Positions 30,307-39,217 of a stretch of 64,000 bases of DNA are shown here, one piece after another. The stretch lies in contig OZ022349.1 of NCBI GenBank assembly GCA_963989245.1, forward strand, positions 33,721,616 through 33,785,615, in the 5' to 3' direction. The position numbers were made by a program, and so were the translations under genes. A model generated the notes under the pieces. That model did not search any database, had not been told where the DNA came from, and was given only the letters and a program-made list of their open reading frames with translations. The stretch's first letter is position 1, and each line of letters begins with the position of its first letter. This DNA comes from Nansenia antarctica. Taxonomy: Eukaryota; Chordata; Actinopteri; Argentiniformes; Microstomatidae.

Positions 30307-33300
30307 TTAGAGGATGACGTCCTTCCATCTCTCCACCCCCCACACCGCTCTTGCTTGATCCGGGTTATTTTTGAAGTCAACAATAGCATGGTCCCTGAGG
30401 CAGAGGGTGATTCTCCTCCTCAGGGTTGTCAGGTGGACGCTCTGTTTCTGATAGACCCTGATGTTCCTCGTCTCCCAGAGTACCTGCTTGACGGCGCTGA
30501 TGATCCTCCACTGTTGTTGTAGTTGGGGGGTTGTGCACCCCCCGGGAGGACCATACAGGATGTTCTCGCTCGTCAAGCGGGGCAGGGTCAGCAGGCTGTT
30601 TAGGGAGACAGAGGGAACAAACAGGGCCCAGACCCGCCTGGCCACGGAGCACTCACAGAACAGGTGGTTAATGTGTTCTGTGTCCGTGCATCCGTGGGGG
30701 CATTTATCAGTCGTTGCGATGTGCCGCCTATGCAAGAATTCCCTAGTGGGGAGACAACCATGAGCAGCCATCCAGGCAATGTCTTTTTGTTTATTGTTAG
30801 TACATTTATGATTAATGTTTTTCCATACCTGTTTGGAGTCCACGGCTGTGCTGGCCTTGGGGTGAGTAATGGTTTCCTTCGACCTTATGAAGGTCATAAT
30901 GTCTTTGTATTTCCATGAGGCCAGCCCAGCCGCGGACAATCCTGTCTTGAAGGCAAAGTCCCTCCATATCTTGTAGACTGGAGGGGGGTCCCAGCTGTAG
31001 GGCACAGTGTGATTTATTGATGCGGTCACCCTGAGTGTCCGGAGGATGGGTGTGGCATAGTATATTTCAAAGAACCTGGCTTTCCTATCTTTGTTGTTGA
31101 TGTTGTTGATGAGGTTGGAGAGTCCCTGTGCCCTAATGATGTTTAGGATGTCTGGGACCCCTTTCCCCCCATTCTCCACTGTTTTGTACAGGGTGGTGCG
31201 TTTTAGTTTTTCCATCTGGCTCCCCCAGACAAAGGTAAACATGATCCTTTCGATGGTTTTGGATACTGCTCTGTCTGGGGGAAACACCCTGCCCAGGTAA
31301 AGGAGAATGGGAAGAACAATAGCCTTCAGGACCAGGATCTTGCCTGTCATTGTGAGAGGCCGTGCACTCCACTCACAGATCTTCTTTTGGACCTGGCGGA
31401 TGGTCTCCTTCCAGCTGCCGGAGGCTCCTCCATCTTTCTGGTAGGTGATCCCCAGCAGCTTAATGTTTTCCGTCTTTACAGGGAAGGAGGTTGCCAGGTT
31501 CTCCTGCCAGTGCTGCGACAGAAACAGCTCACACTTACCCCTATTGATCAGGGCGCCAGTGGCTGCACAGTAGTCCTCCACCACTTTCGTTGCTGTGGAA
31601 ATGGAGCGACTATCTGTGCCGACGATGGTAATGTCGTCCATGTACGCCACCACCTTGAGCCTCTCCCCCCGGGCCCCTGGTAGAGGGTAGCCCATGATGT
31701 TGGGGGAGCTCCTGATCTTCCGTAGGAACGGCTCCAGGTAGATGACGTACAGTAGAGGGGCCAAGGGGCATCCCTGCCGTACTCCAGCTTTGATGGGGAA
31801 GGGGTCTGTCAACTGGTTGTTGATCCGAACTCTGCTCGTGATGTTGTTGTAGCAGAGTTCGGTCCAGTTGAGCAGGTGCTGGGGGAAGTTCATGCCCCTC
31901 AGCACCCTCTGCAGGAAACCATGGCTAACCCTGTCAAAGGCCTTCTCCTGATCCAGGCTGAGAAGGCCTAAAGGGGACCTCCGCTCCTGGGAGTGCAGGA
32001 TGAGGTCTCTTACCAGGAGCAGGTTGTCGTTGATGGACCTACCGGGGACGCTACAGGTTTGGTCAGGGGCTATAACTGAGGGGAGGAGGGTTTGAAACCG
32101 TTGGGTGAGGGCTTTTGTCATAATTTTATAGTCCACTGGGAGGAGATTGATGGGGCGCCAGTTCCGGAGGTCCTTGAGGTCCCCTTTCTTGGGGATCAGT
32201 GTGACCGTACTCTGTCTCATTGACTCTCCAAGCCTCCCTTCCCTGTAGACGGCTTTGAAGACCTCCGCCAAGTCCTCCTTGAGGAGATCCCAGAGAGTCT
32301 TGTAGAACTCTGCTGGGATCCCATCCGGTCCAGGGGCCTTGTGTGTATTCAAGGAGTGCACGGCCCGGGTGAGCTCCTCCGTGGTCAGCTCTGGGTTCTC
32401 ACTCTCACCACCCTCGGGGACCCGGTCCAGACCATCCAGGAAGGTGGCCATGAGAGTCTCGTCGGTTGTCTTGATGTTGTAGAGACTCTCGTAGAACTCT
32501 CTTGCCACCCCCGGGATGTTGCCTCTGTCTGACACGGTGTCCCCATTGGTGTCGTATAGGGACAGGATAGGCTTGTGTTTTGACCGTGCCTTGCGGAAGA
32601 AGTGGCGTGTGCATTTCTCCTCCTCCTCCAGGCCCTGGAGTTTTTCCCTGAACTGTTTCTTTTGTTGTTGCTCCCGGTAGAGGGTGGCAAGGTGTTGTTT
32701 GGTCTCAGCCAGTTCTCGGGCCACATCCAGACCACCCAGTTGTAGGAGACTTAGGCGTTGGAGGGCCGCGTTGTGGTGTTGAAACCTGGCCCTCTGTTCT
32801 GCCGCTTTCCTCCTTCCGACTGACCCGAAGTAGCCCTTTGTCCTGGCCTTAACCATCTCCCACCACTCTATCGGGGAGTCGAACAGTTCTTTTAGGGTCC
32901 TCCACTCCAGGTAGCGCCTGGAGAAGGAATGCACCACTGTTGGGTCCTGAAGGATCGATGTATTCATCCTCCAGGTACCCCTACCCGCTCTTGTTTGGCC
33001 ATCCCATTCCAGGGACACTGTCAACATCCTGTGGTCCGAGAAGTGGGCCGCCTGGCTGGTCAGGGTTCCCATCCTCAGACCTGGCGAGAGCAAGAACATG
33101 TCTATCCTGGAGGAAGAATTCCCGGAGGAACTCACCCTTGTGTGTGTCGGCGGGGAGGTGCCACCGGCGTCTACCAGTTGGAAGTCGTCTATGATGGACT
33201 GAAGTTCTGTAGTGGATCGGTCTCTCCTGGGCCTGCTGCGGTCCTCATCCCGGAGGGCACAGTTGAAATCTCCCCCCACTAGGACTGGTGTGGGGATGAG

Positions 33301-33693
33301 GAGGAGAGACCGAAGTTTCTTGAAAAGGGAGACTCTCTTGGCCACGTTGGTTGGGCCGTACACATTGATGACCCTCAGCGGCGAACCCTGGATCTCTAGG
33401 TCCAGAACCAGGATTCGCCCGCTCTCTACAACCTCCCCCTTTTTGGTCTGCAGAAAAGGGTTGGCCACCAAAATGCCGACCCCATCAGCTCTATCAATGT
33501 TTGAGCCTGACCAGAGAGAGTCCCCCCGTGTCCATTCCTCCTCCAGGGTGGCGTCCATCTCCTTGAATGGGATGGCGCACTCCTGGAGGATATACATGTC
33601 TGACTGATGTTGGGTGATGTACTGGTAGACGACCTCCCGTTTGTCTGGTTGCCGGAGGCTTCTGGTGTTGAGAGATGAGATTGTTATCCTCAT
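30307..33693 (-). CDS. LINE ORF2: AP endonuclease-reverse transcriptase
   Basis: The protein has 1128 residues from the ATG at 33693. This ATG overlaps the ORF1 stop as ATGA and opens directly into the endonuclease (MRITISSLNTRSL); an upstream in-frame ATG at 33738 would add 15 residues. Numbered from 33738: endonuclease Asn24, Glu53 (LQEC), VYGPTN, Asp157/Asn159 (GGDFNCA), Asp213 (SRIDMF), Asp235-His236 (SDH). RT: LIPKKGDLKDLRNWRPINLL, Asp596 in SLDQEKAFDRVSH, AGVRQGCPLAP, and YMDD at 699-702. Near residue 1013 there is a C-x3-C-x7-H-x4-C motif (CPHGC...HLFCEC). SLDQEKAFDRV is typical of Tx1-group LINEs. It nicks U2 DNA and copies the element RNA there (family knowledge). No lesion is visible. 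Confidence 0.93.
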   Translation of the reverse strand: MRITISSLNTRSLRQPDKREVVYQYITQHQSDMYILQECAIPFKEMDATLEEEWTRGDSLWSGSNIDRADGVGILVANPFLQTKKGEVVESGRILVLDLEIQGSPLRVINVYGPTNVAKRVSLFKKLRSLLLIPTPVLVGGDFNCALRDEDRSRPRRDRSTTELQSIIDDFQLVDAGGTSPPTHTRVSSSGNSSSRIDMFLLSPGLRMGTLTSQAAHFSDHRMLTVSLEWDGQTRAGRGTWRMNTSILQDPTVVHSFSRRYLEWRTLKELFDSPIEWWEMVKARTKGYFGSVGRRKAAEQRARFQHHNAALQRLSLLQLGGLDVARELAETKQHLATLYREQQQKKQFREKLQGLEEEEKCTRHFFRKARSKHKPILSLYDTNGDTVSDRGNIPGVAREFYESLYNIKTTDETLMATFLDGLDRVPEGGESENPELTTEELTRAVHSLNTHKAPGPDGIPAEFYKTLWDLLKEDLAEVFKAVYREGRLGESMRQSTVTLIPKKGDLKDLRNWRPINLLPVDYKIMTKALTQRFQTLLPSVIAPDQTCSVPGRSINDNLLLVRDLILHSQERRSPLGLLSLDQEKAFDRVSHGFLQRVLRGMNFPQHLLNWTELCYNNITSRVRINNQLTDPFPIKAGVRQGCPLAPLLYVIYLEPFLRKIRSSPNIMGYPLPGARGERLKVVAYMDDITIVGTDSRSISTATKVVEDYCAATGALINRGKCELFLSQHWQENLATSFPVKTENIKLLGITYQKDGGASGSWKETIRQVQKKICEWSARPLTMTGKILVLKAIVLPILLYLGRVFPPDRAVSKTIERIMFTFVWGSQMEKLKRTTLYKTVENGGKGVPDILNIIRAQGLSNLINNINNKDRKARFFEIYYATPILRTLRVTASINHTVPYSWDPPPVYKIWRDFAFKTGLSAAGLASWKYKDIMTFIRSKETITHPKASTAVDSKQVWKNINHKCTNNKQKDIAWMAAHGCLPTREFLHRRHIATTDKCPHGCTDTEHINHLFCECSVARRVWALFVPSVSLNSLLTLPRLTSENILYGPPGGCTTPQLQQQWRIISAVKQVLWETRNIRVYQKQSVHLTTLRRRITLCLRDHAIVDFKNNPDQARAVWGVERWKDVIL

Positions 33694-35240
33694 GGTTCTT
33701 GGATTTGGTTTGTTCCAATTTTTGCTAAACTGTTGCACATGAGGTTGAGGCCCTCCAATGGGTCGTTGGGGGCCAGATAGTGTGGTACCTCCCCTTGGCT
33801 GCTCATGGTGTGGGGGTTGTCTCCCCTCTGACTGCCTGGTGGCCCCCTCATCTGTGTTGTTGATGAGGTGATTTTCGGTGGCCCGTACGGTCCGGTGAGC
33901 ATGGACTGGGGGTGGCTGGTGGGCTGTGCAGGGTGAGGAGCATGTGATGACTGGAGAGAGGAAGAGGGTGGGGAGGAGGGTTTGGGGGGGGGAGCCGGCT
34001 TACCTGTATGGCGTTGGGGTTTGGGTTCTGGAGTAGTCTTTTTGTCTGGTTTTTTCCGGATTGCCTTTTTTTGTGGTCTTTTGCGTTTTGGTTGAGCCAA
34101 GCTCCAGTCATTTTCACTGTCTGATTGGGAGGGGAGGTGGATCTGCGGTGTGCTGCTGGTGGCTATCTCAATAGAGGCCGGCTCCCCCTTCATGGTGTTT
34201 TTGCAGGGGGTGGAGGTGGCCATGGGGTTTAGGAGGGGGTGGGTGTTGAGGTTGTCTGTAGGGGGTGCTGGGACGGTTGGTTCCTCTCCTTCTCCTTCTC
34301 CGTCGCTCGAGCTCTGATCGTCCCCTCCATCGCTCGGGCGCCGGTCCTCCTCCGTCTCTCCCTTCTCTTCCTCCATGTTGGGTGTGGGTTGGGGTGTGGG
34401 TTGGGGTGGGGGTTGGGGTGGGGGTTGGGGTGGGGGTGGGGGTTGGGGTGGTGGTTGGTTGGATTTATAGCCCCGGGCTCTACTTGCATAGGAACTTGGG
34501 CAGTCACGGTAAAGATGCCCCTGTCCCCCGCACAGGTTGCAAGGTCTGGTCGTGGTGCACTCCGACGTCGGGTGGTCTTGGCGGCAGATTTTACATACCA
34601 CGGCCTTGCAGGCCGCTGCCAGATGGCCCAATTGGCCGCAGTTCCTGCAGAGCTTCGGCATACCGTAGTAGTAGACGGAGCCCCTGTTGTTCCCCAGGTT
34701 GATGGTGCTGGGGATATGTTGGACTCCGCCTATCCCCTCCGGGTCCGGACGGAGTTGCACCAGCCATTTCTTGGCCCCCGTCCACACTCCGTCTTCATCC
34801 AGGACCATCCGGGCCCCCGATTTAAGGGTGGCATGACGGTGTAGCCACACCTCAATATCATATTCCTGAATCACCTCATTGTGGAATTGAATTGTGACCA
34901 CTTTTGATTCTAAATCCGTTAGTGGGTGGGCTGTAAAACGGTTAAGTGGGGGTTTGTGTTCATTAATCCTATGAAAGGTCCAGAATTCCTCTAACAGTTG
35001 GGGGGTTTTAAAGCTAACTTCAAAACATTCATTCGGCCCAGGGGGCTTCACCAGGCAGTTTAGATCAGACGGCACAAAGCCCATACCTCTCTGTAGAACC
35101 GCCCTGCTGAATTCCAGGCGGGTCATCGTTGTTACTGGTCTGGCAGTCTTCTGTTGGGGGGCTCCATCCCTGGCAGCCTCCTCAGTTGGGTTGAGCGTCA
35201 ACCTGACGGCGTTGTAGCGCCGCATCGCTCCGGGGTTCAT
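33690..35240 (-). CDS. LINE ORF1: CCHC zinc-knuckle nucleic-acid-binding protein
   Basis: The protein has 516 residues from the ATG at 35240. The N-terminal 190 residues form a gag-like region (CFEVSFKTPQLLEEFW; VVTIQFHNEVIQEYDIEVWL). Three zinc knuckles lie at about 198-247: CRNCGQLGHLAAAC, CKICRQDHPTSEC, CNLCGGQGHLYRDC. The rest is a low-complexity linker: a PQPTPQP repeat, an acidic block, a basic KRKRPQKKAIRKK stretch and a Pro/Ser-rich tail. Such proteins coat the element RNA and help place it at the target. The stop codon overlaps the ORF2 start (ATGA, 33693-33690), suggesting coupled termination-reinitiation. Confidence 0.9.
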   Translation of the reverse strand: MNPGAMRRYNAVRLTLNPTEEAARDGAPQQKTARPVTTMTRLEFSRAVLQRGMGFVPSDLNCLVKPPGPNECFEVSFKTPQLLEEFWTFHRINEHKPPLNRFTAHPLTDLESKVVTIQFHNEVIQEYDIEVWLHRHATLKSGARMVLDEDGVWTGAKKWLVQLRPDPEGIGGVQHIPSTINLGNNRGSVYYYGMPKLCRNCGQLGHLAAACKAVVCKICRQDHPTSECTTTRPCNLCGGQGHLYRDCPSSYASRARGYKSNQPPPQPPPPPQPPPQPPPQPTPQPTPNMEEEKGETEEDRRPSDGGDDQSSSDGEGEGEEPTVPAPPTDNLNTHPLLNPMATSTPCKNTMKGEPASIEIATSSTPQIHLPSQSDSENDWSLAQPKRKRPQKKAIRKKPDKKTTPEPKPQRHTGKPAPPPKPSSPPSSSLQSSHAPHPAQPTSHPQSMLTGPYGPPKITSSTTQMRGPPGSQRGDNPHTMSSQGEVPHYLAPNDPLEGLNLMCNSLAKIGTNQIQEP

Positions 35241-35626
35241 CGTTGGAGTGGGGTGGGGGATCAGGGAGGAAGGAGGGAGAGGAATAGGGTTAGGGGGAGG
35301 TTGTAGATAATTTTTTGGGGGGGGGAATAGGGTACTTGCCGTTAGGTTAGGGGTGTTGTTCCTCTCAGGTCCTCACGGCAGATTTTGGACTCTGGCTTGG
35401 GTCTGGAACTGGGTTCCCGTCTGGGGACAAAAGAGGGACACCTGAGAGCGAGTGGGGACACCAGGTGGCCAGAGACCTACGGTCTTCAAAGCACTCCCCT
35501 GTGTCCCTCTCGCTCCTAGCTTAGATGTTATAGTTGTCCTCCCTCCTGGTCTGGTTGGGGTCCACTGGCTCAGCTGGGTCGGCTGGTGGGTGTTGGGCCC
35601 TCTCTCACCTCTGGTGTGCTTGGGGG

Positions 35627-36209
35627 AGTCGAGGTCTTCGGAAGCTCCTCTCGGGGTCCGGCCTTTCCGCTCTTTTGAGGGGGGCTGCCCAGGGGCCGAA
35701 CTCGTGCTCCAGTGGCGGGCAGGCCACCTACTGAAAGAGTCGCGGTCTTTGGAAGCTCCTCTCGGGGTCCGGCCTGTCCGCTCTTTGGAGGGGGGCTGCC
35801 CAGGGGCCGAACTCGTGCTCCAGTGGCGGGCAGGCCACCTACTGGTCACCTACTGGAAGAGTCGCGGTCTTTGGAAGCTCCTCTCGGGGTCCGGCCTTTC
35901 CGCTCTTTGGAGGGGGGCTGCCCAGGGGCCGAACTCGTGCTCCAGTGGCTCCAGTGGCGGGCAGGCCACCTACTGGTCATCCACTGGAAGAGTCGCGGTC
36001 TTTGGAAGCTCCTCTCGGGGTCCGGCCTTTCCGCTCTTTGGAGGGGGGCTGCCCAGCGGCCGAACTGCCCCAGTGGTGAAAAGGCCACCTACTGGAAGAG
36101 TCGCGGGTCTCCGGCAGCTCCTCTCGGATCCCGGCCTGTTCCGCTCAGAGAGGGGGGGTGGGTCGGGGGAGCCACCTCCCAGCAGCGGACAAGCCACCTA
36201 CTGAGAAGA
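35627..36209 (-). repeat. Five tandem 5' UTR monomers (about 110-130 bp)
   Basis: On the plus strand each monomer starts GAGTCGCGGTCTTTGGAAGC and contains TCTCGGGGTCCGGCC, GGGGGCTGCCCAG and GGCAGGCCACCTACTG. Starts are near 35627, 35738, 35858, 35989 and 36098. Lengths differ through small internal repeats such as doubled GGTCACCTACTGG. The monomer nearest the element 5' end is the most diverged. By analogy with mouse L1 monomers they may form the promoter; that is inference. Confidence 0.85.
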
Positions 36210-36332
36210 CGTGCTCCCCGACCAAGAATAGAAAAAAAGGAGGGGCATAGAGCCTAGTGAGGAAAAAGGAAAAACCCTAGATTTCTCAAAAAAACACAAA
36301 AACCCACACCCCACCGGAGACTAGCTTTAATA

Positions 36333-36388
36333 GAAGTCTCTAGTAAGGGCGAAAGGCCTGTGCGCTTCTTGAAGAGAAGCCAGAGTTT
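36333..36388 (-). pseudogene. U5 snRNA 5' end (nt 1 to about 57) fused to the LINE 5' end
   Basis: Minus-strand reading gives AAACTCTGGCTTCTCTTCAA, then CCTTTCGCCCTTACTAGAGAC. This aligns with U5 from its first nucleotide through the loop-1 region (ACTCTGG, TTCTCTTCA, CTTTCGCC, TTACTA). It continues into LINE 5' UTR with no break. The joint to U2 nt 26 contains two extra bases (GC). A snRNA beginning at nt 1 at the target joint is the signature of template switching by a LINE reverse transcriptase. Confidence 0.75.
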
Positions 36389-36390
36389 GC

Positions 36391-36416
36391 TCTTAGCCAA
36401 AAGGCCGAGAAGCGAT
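36391..36416 (-). pseudogene. U2 snRNA nt 1-26, cut by the LINE
   Basis: From 36416 down it reads ATCGCTTCTCGGCCTTTTGG CTAAGA, exactly the U2 5' end. It is preceded by the normal promoter block but cannot yield full U2. Confidence 0.95.
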
Positions 36417-36548
36417 AACCCATAAATTGAACCGCGCCCACCTCCGCCGCCATTATGGTCAAAGTGTGAAAAATGGGTTGACCTGTGACCTGTGACCTGT
36501 GACCTGTGACCTGTGACCCCCACCTGGCTTACCTTGAAACACGGATAT
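36417..36548 (-). promoter_or_regulatory. U2 upstream block (PSE region + tandem AGGTCAC)
   Basis: TTCAATTTATGGGTT directly precedes U2 nt 1. A PSE-position element TCACACTTTGACCATAATGG lies at about -54 to -35. Upstream are five tandem AGGTCAC heptads plus one GGGTCA, i.e. DR1-type spaced AGGTCA half sites. The same block recurs at the other U2 copies. Confidence 0.6.
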
Positions 36549-36644
36549 GGGCTCAGCGAGACGCAGAGCCTGCCAAAAATAGCTTGAACTCGTAAGTGTT
36601 CCTCTCCACAGAAGTCTTTAGTAAAAGGCGAAAGGCTTGTGCGT
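36549..36644 (-). pseudogene. 5'-truncated U5 snRNA
   Basis: Minus-strand sequence from 36644 reads ACGCACAAGCCTTTCGCCTT, TTACTAAAGACTTC, TGTGGAGAGGAACAC, a Sm-like CTATTTTTGG, then a GGCTC...GAGCC hairpin. This is U5 from about nt 25 to its 3' end, with the invariant loop GCCTTTTACTA intact. The first 24 or so nucleotides and any promoter are missing, replaced by TTTTTT and array SINE. Confidence 0.8.
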
Positions 36645-36756
36645 TTTTTGTGGGTAGTGGTGGTCTAGTGGATAGTGAGTTGGACTTGTGATTGGAAGGT
36701 TGTGAGTTCAAATCCCGCCTGAAACCACACCACTACTAGTGTGCCCTTCAGTTCTT

Positions 36757-36787
<31 letters not shown>

Positions 36788-36891
36788 GTGGGTAGTGGTG
36801 GTCTAGTGGATAGTGAGTTGGACTTGTGATCGGAAGGTTGTGAGTTCAAATCCCGCTTGAAACCACACCACTACTAGTGTGCCCTTGAGTT

Positions 36892-36922
<31 letters not shown>

Positions 36923-37149
36923 GTGGGTAGTGGTGGTCTAGTGGATAGTGAGTTGGACTTGTGATCGGAAGGTTGTGAGTTCAAATCCCGCCTGAAACCA
37001 CACCACTACTAGTGTGCCCTTGAGTTCTTCTTCTTCTTCTTAGTGGGTAGTGGTGGTCTAGTGGATAGTGAGTTGGACTTGTGATCGGAAGGTTGTGAGT
37101 TCAAATCCCGCCTGAAACCACACCACTACTAGTGTGCCCTTGAGTTCTT

Positions 37150-37180
<31 letters not shown>

Positions 37181-37296
37181 GTGGGTAGTGGTGGTCTAGT
37201 GGATAGTGAGTTGGACTTGTGATCGGAAGGTTGTGAGTTCAAATCCCGCCTGAAACCACACCACTACTAGTGTGCCCTTGAGTTCTTCTTCTTCTT

Positions 37297-37327
<31 letters not shown>

Positions 37328-37440
37328 GTGGGTAGTGGTGGTCTAGTGGATAGTGAGTTGGACTTGTGATCGGAAGGTTGTGAGTTCAAATCCCGCCTGA
37401 AACCACACCACTACTAGTGTGCCCTTGTCTTCTTCTTCTT

Positions 37441-37471
<31 letters not shown>

Positions 37472-37608
37472 GTGGGTAGTGGTGGTCTAGTGGATAGTGA
37501 GTTGGACTTGTGATCGGAAGGTTGTGAGTTCAAATCCCGCCTGAAACCACACCACTACTAGTGTGCCCTTGAGTTCTTCTTCTTCTTCTTCTTCTTCTTC
37601 TTTTTCTT

Positions 37609-37639
<31 letters not shown>

Positions 37640-37990
37640 GTGGGTAGTGGTGGTCTAGTGGATAGTGAGTTGGACTTGTGATCGGAAGGTTGTGAGTTCA
37701 AATCCCGCCTGAAACCACACCACTACTAGTGTGCCCTTGAGTTCTGGTGGTCTAGTGGATAGTGAGTTGGACTTGTGATCGGAAGGTTGTGAGTTCAAAT
37801 CCCGCCTGAAACCACACCACTACTAGTGTGCCCTTGAGTTCTTCTTCTTCTTCTTCTTCTTCTGCTTCTTCTTCTTAGTGGGTAGTGGTGGTCTAGTGGA
37901 TAGTGAGTTGGACTTGTGATCGGAAGGTTGTGAGTTCAAATCCCGCCTGAAACCACACCACTACTAGTGTGCCCTTGAGTTCTTCTTCTT

Positions 37991-38021
<31 letters not shown>

Positions 38022-38131
38022 GTGGGTAGTGGTGGTCTAGTGGATAGTGAGTTGGACTTGTGATCGGAAGGTTGTGAGTTCAAATCCCGCCTGAAACCAC
38101 ACCACTACTAGTGTGCCCTTGAGTTCTTCTT

Positions 38132-38162
<31 letters not shown>

Positions 38163-38277
38163 GTGGGTAGTGGTGGTCTAGTGGATAGTGAGTTGGACTT
38201 GTGATCGGAAGGTTGTGAGTTCAAATCCCGCCTGAAACCACACCACTACTAGTGTGCCCTTGAGTTCTTCTTCTCTT

Positions 38278-38308
<31 letters not shown>

Positions 38309-38421
38309 GTGGGTAGTGGTGGTCTAGTGGATAGTGAGTTGGACTTGTGATCGGAAGGTTGTGAGTTCAAATCCCGCCTGAAACCACACCACTACTAGTG
38401 TGCCCTTGAGTTCTTCTTCTT

Positions 38422-38452
<31 letters not shown>

Positions 38453-38700
38453 GTGGGTAGTGGTGGTCTAGTGGATAGTGAGTTGGACTTGTGATCGGAA
38501 GGTTGTGAGTTCAAATCCCGCCTGAAACCACACCACTACTAGTGTGCCCTTGAGTTCTTCTTCTTCTTCTTCTTCTTCTTCTTCTTCTTCTTCTTCTTCT
38601 TCTTCTTCTTCTTCTTCTTCTTCTTCTTCTTCTTCTTCTTCTTCTTCTTCTTCTTCTTCTTCTTCTTCTTCTTCTTCTTCTTCTTCTTCTTCTTCTTCTT

Positions 38701-38731
<31 letters not shown>

Positions 38732-38878
38732 GTGGGTAGTGGTGGTCTAGTGGATAGTGAGTTGGACTTGTGATCGGAAGGTTGTGAGTTCAAATCCCGC
38801 CTGAAACCACACCACTACTAGTGTGCCCTTGAGTTCTTCTTCTTCTTCTTCTTCTTCTTCTTTCTTCTTCTTCTTCTT
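36645..38878 (+). repeat. Array segment B: about 15 SINE-head units separated by (TTC)n
   Basis: Each unit of about 104 bp runs from GTGGGTAGTGGTGGTCTAGT, through the B box GAGTTCAAATCC, to CCACTACTAGTGTGCCCTTG. (TTC) tracts of 5 to about 58 repeats separate the units. One unit (37744) is fused directly to the previous one without TTC. Interruptions such as CTTTTTC (about 37600) mark individual spacers. Confidence 0.97.
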
Positions 38879-38890
38879 CACATGAGATAG

Positions 38891-39078
38891 GAGTGCACCG
38901 TTCCTGGATGTACTGCAATACCAGGTCGATGCGTGGAGTGGACGGAGCAAGCCCCGATTCCAGCTCCCTGTTGCAAAAATCAATTTAATATATGGTCCCC
39001 GGGTAGGGGACGTATCAGATATTAAACTGATAAGAACAGATACTACACTTGATCTTAGCCAAAAGGCCGAGAAGCGAT
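38891..39078 (-). ncRNA. RNU2: U2 snRNA gene, complete, with promoter block
   Basis: All 188 nt are present, starting ATCGCTTCTCGGCCTTTTGG at 39078 and ending CCAGGAACGGTGCAC near 38891. The branch-point-pairing GTGTAGTA, the Sm-type GATTTTTG and the IIb stem GTCCCC/GGGGAC are present. U2 pairs with intron branch sites in the spliceosome. The upstream block at 39079-39200 fits a snRNA promoter. The 3' flank is CTCATGTG followed by (AAG)n, with no clear 3' box, so correct 3' processing is uncertain. It is one of only two uninterrupted copies with a promoter in the window. Confidence 0.85.
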
Positions 39079-39217
39079 AACCCATAAATTGAACCGCGCC
39101 CACCTCCGCCGCCATTATGGTCAAAGTGTGAAAAATGGGTTGACCTGTGACCTGTGACCTGTGACCTGTGACCTGTGACCTGTGACCCCCACCTGGCTTA
39201 CCTTGAAACACGGATAT
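39079..39217 (-). promoter_or_regulatory. U2 upstream block, six AGGTCAC heptads
   Basis: It has the same layout as 36417-36548 but with six tandem heptads at about -63 to -112 from U2 nt 1. Heptad number varies between copies (four to six), so this part is evolving by slippage or unequal exchange. Confidence 0.6.

Larger units (their letters stand above)
29106..36390 (-). mobile_element. Full-length U2-site LINE (Tx1 group, Keno-like), apparently intact
   Basis: On the minus strand the order is: U5-derived 5' end, 5' UTR with five tandem monomers, ORF1 (CCHC protein), ORF2 (endonuclease-RT), a GC-rich 3' UTR of about 1.2 kb, and the terminus CCAATAAAAAACAC. It is inserted within a U2 snRNA gene in the same orientation as U2. 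Both ORFs are open and all catalytic motifs are present. From memory, the Keno families of fish (Tx1 clade of L1) target U2 genes, which fits target and protein. The 13-nt target deletion replaces a duplication. Confidence 0.9.

Noticed and set aside
29379..30389. 336-codon minus-strand frame after LINE ORF2 (possible third ORF; 61596-62660 in the second copy)
   Set aside because: Pro/Ser/Thr-rich composition of GC-rich UTR. A 5-base indel between the two copies changes the frame near its end, so the frame is not maintained.
34239..34844. Plus-strand ORFs with Gly-Leu repeats opposite LINE ORF1
   Set aside because: Antisense of the Pro-rich linker and zinc-knuckle region of ORF1, which has clear motifs.
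35452..36257. Plus-strand ORFs of 181-250 codons
   Set aside because: Shadows of the LINE 5' UTR monomers on the opposite strand.
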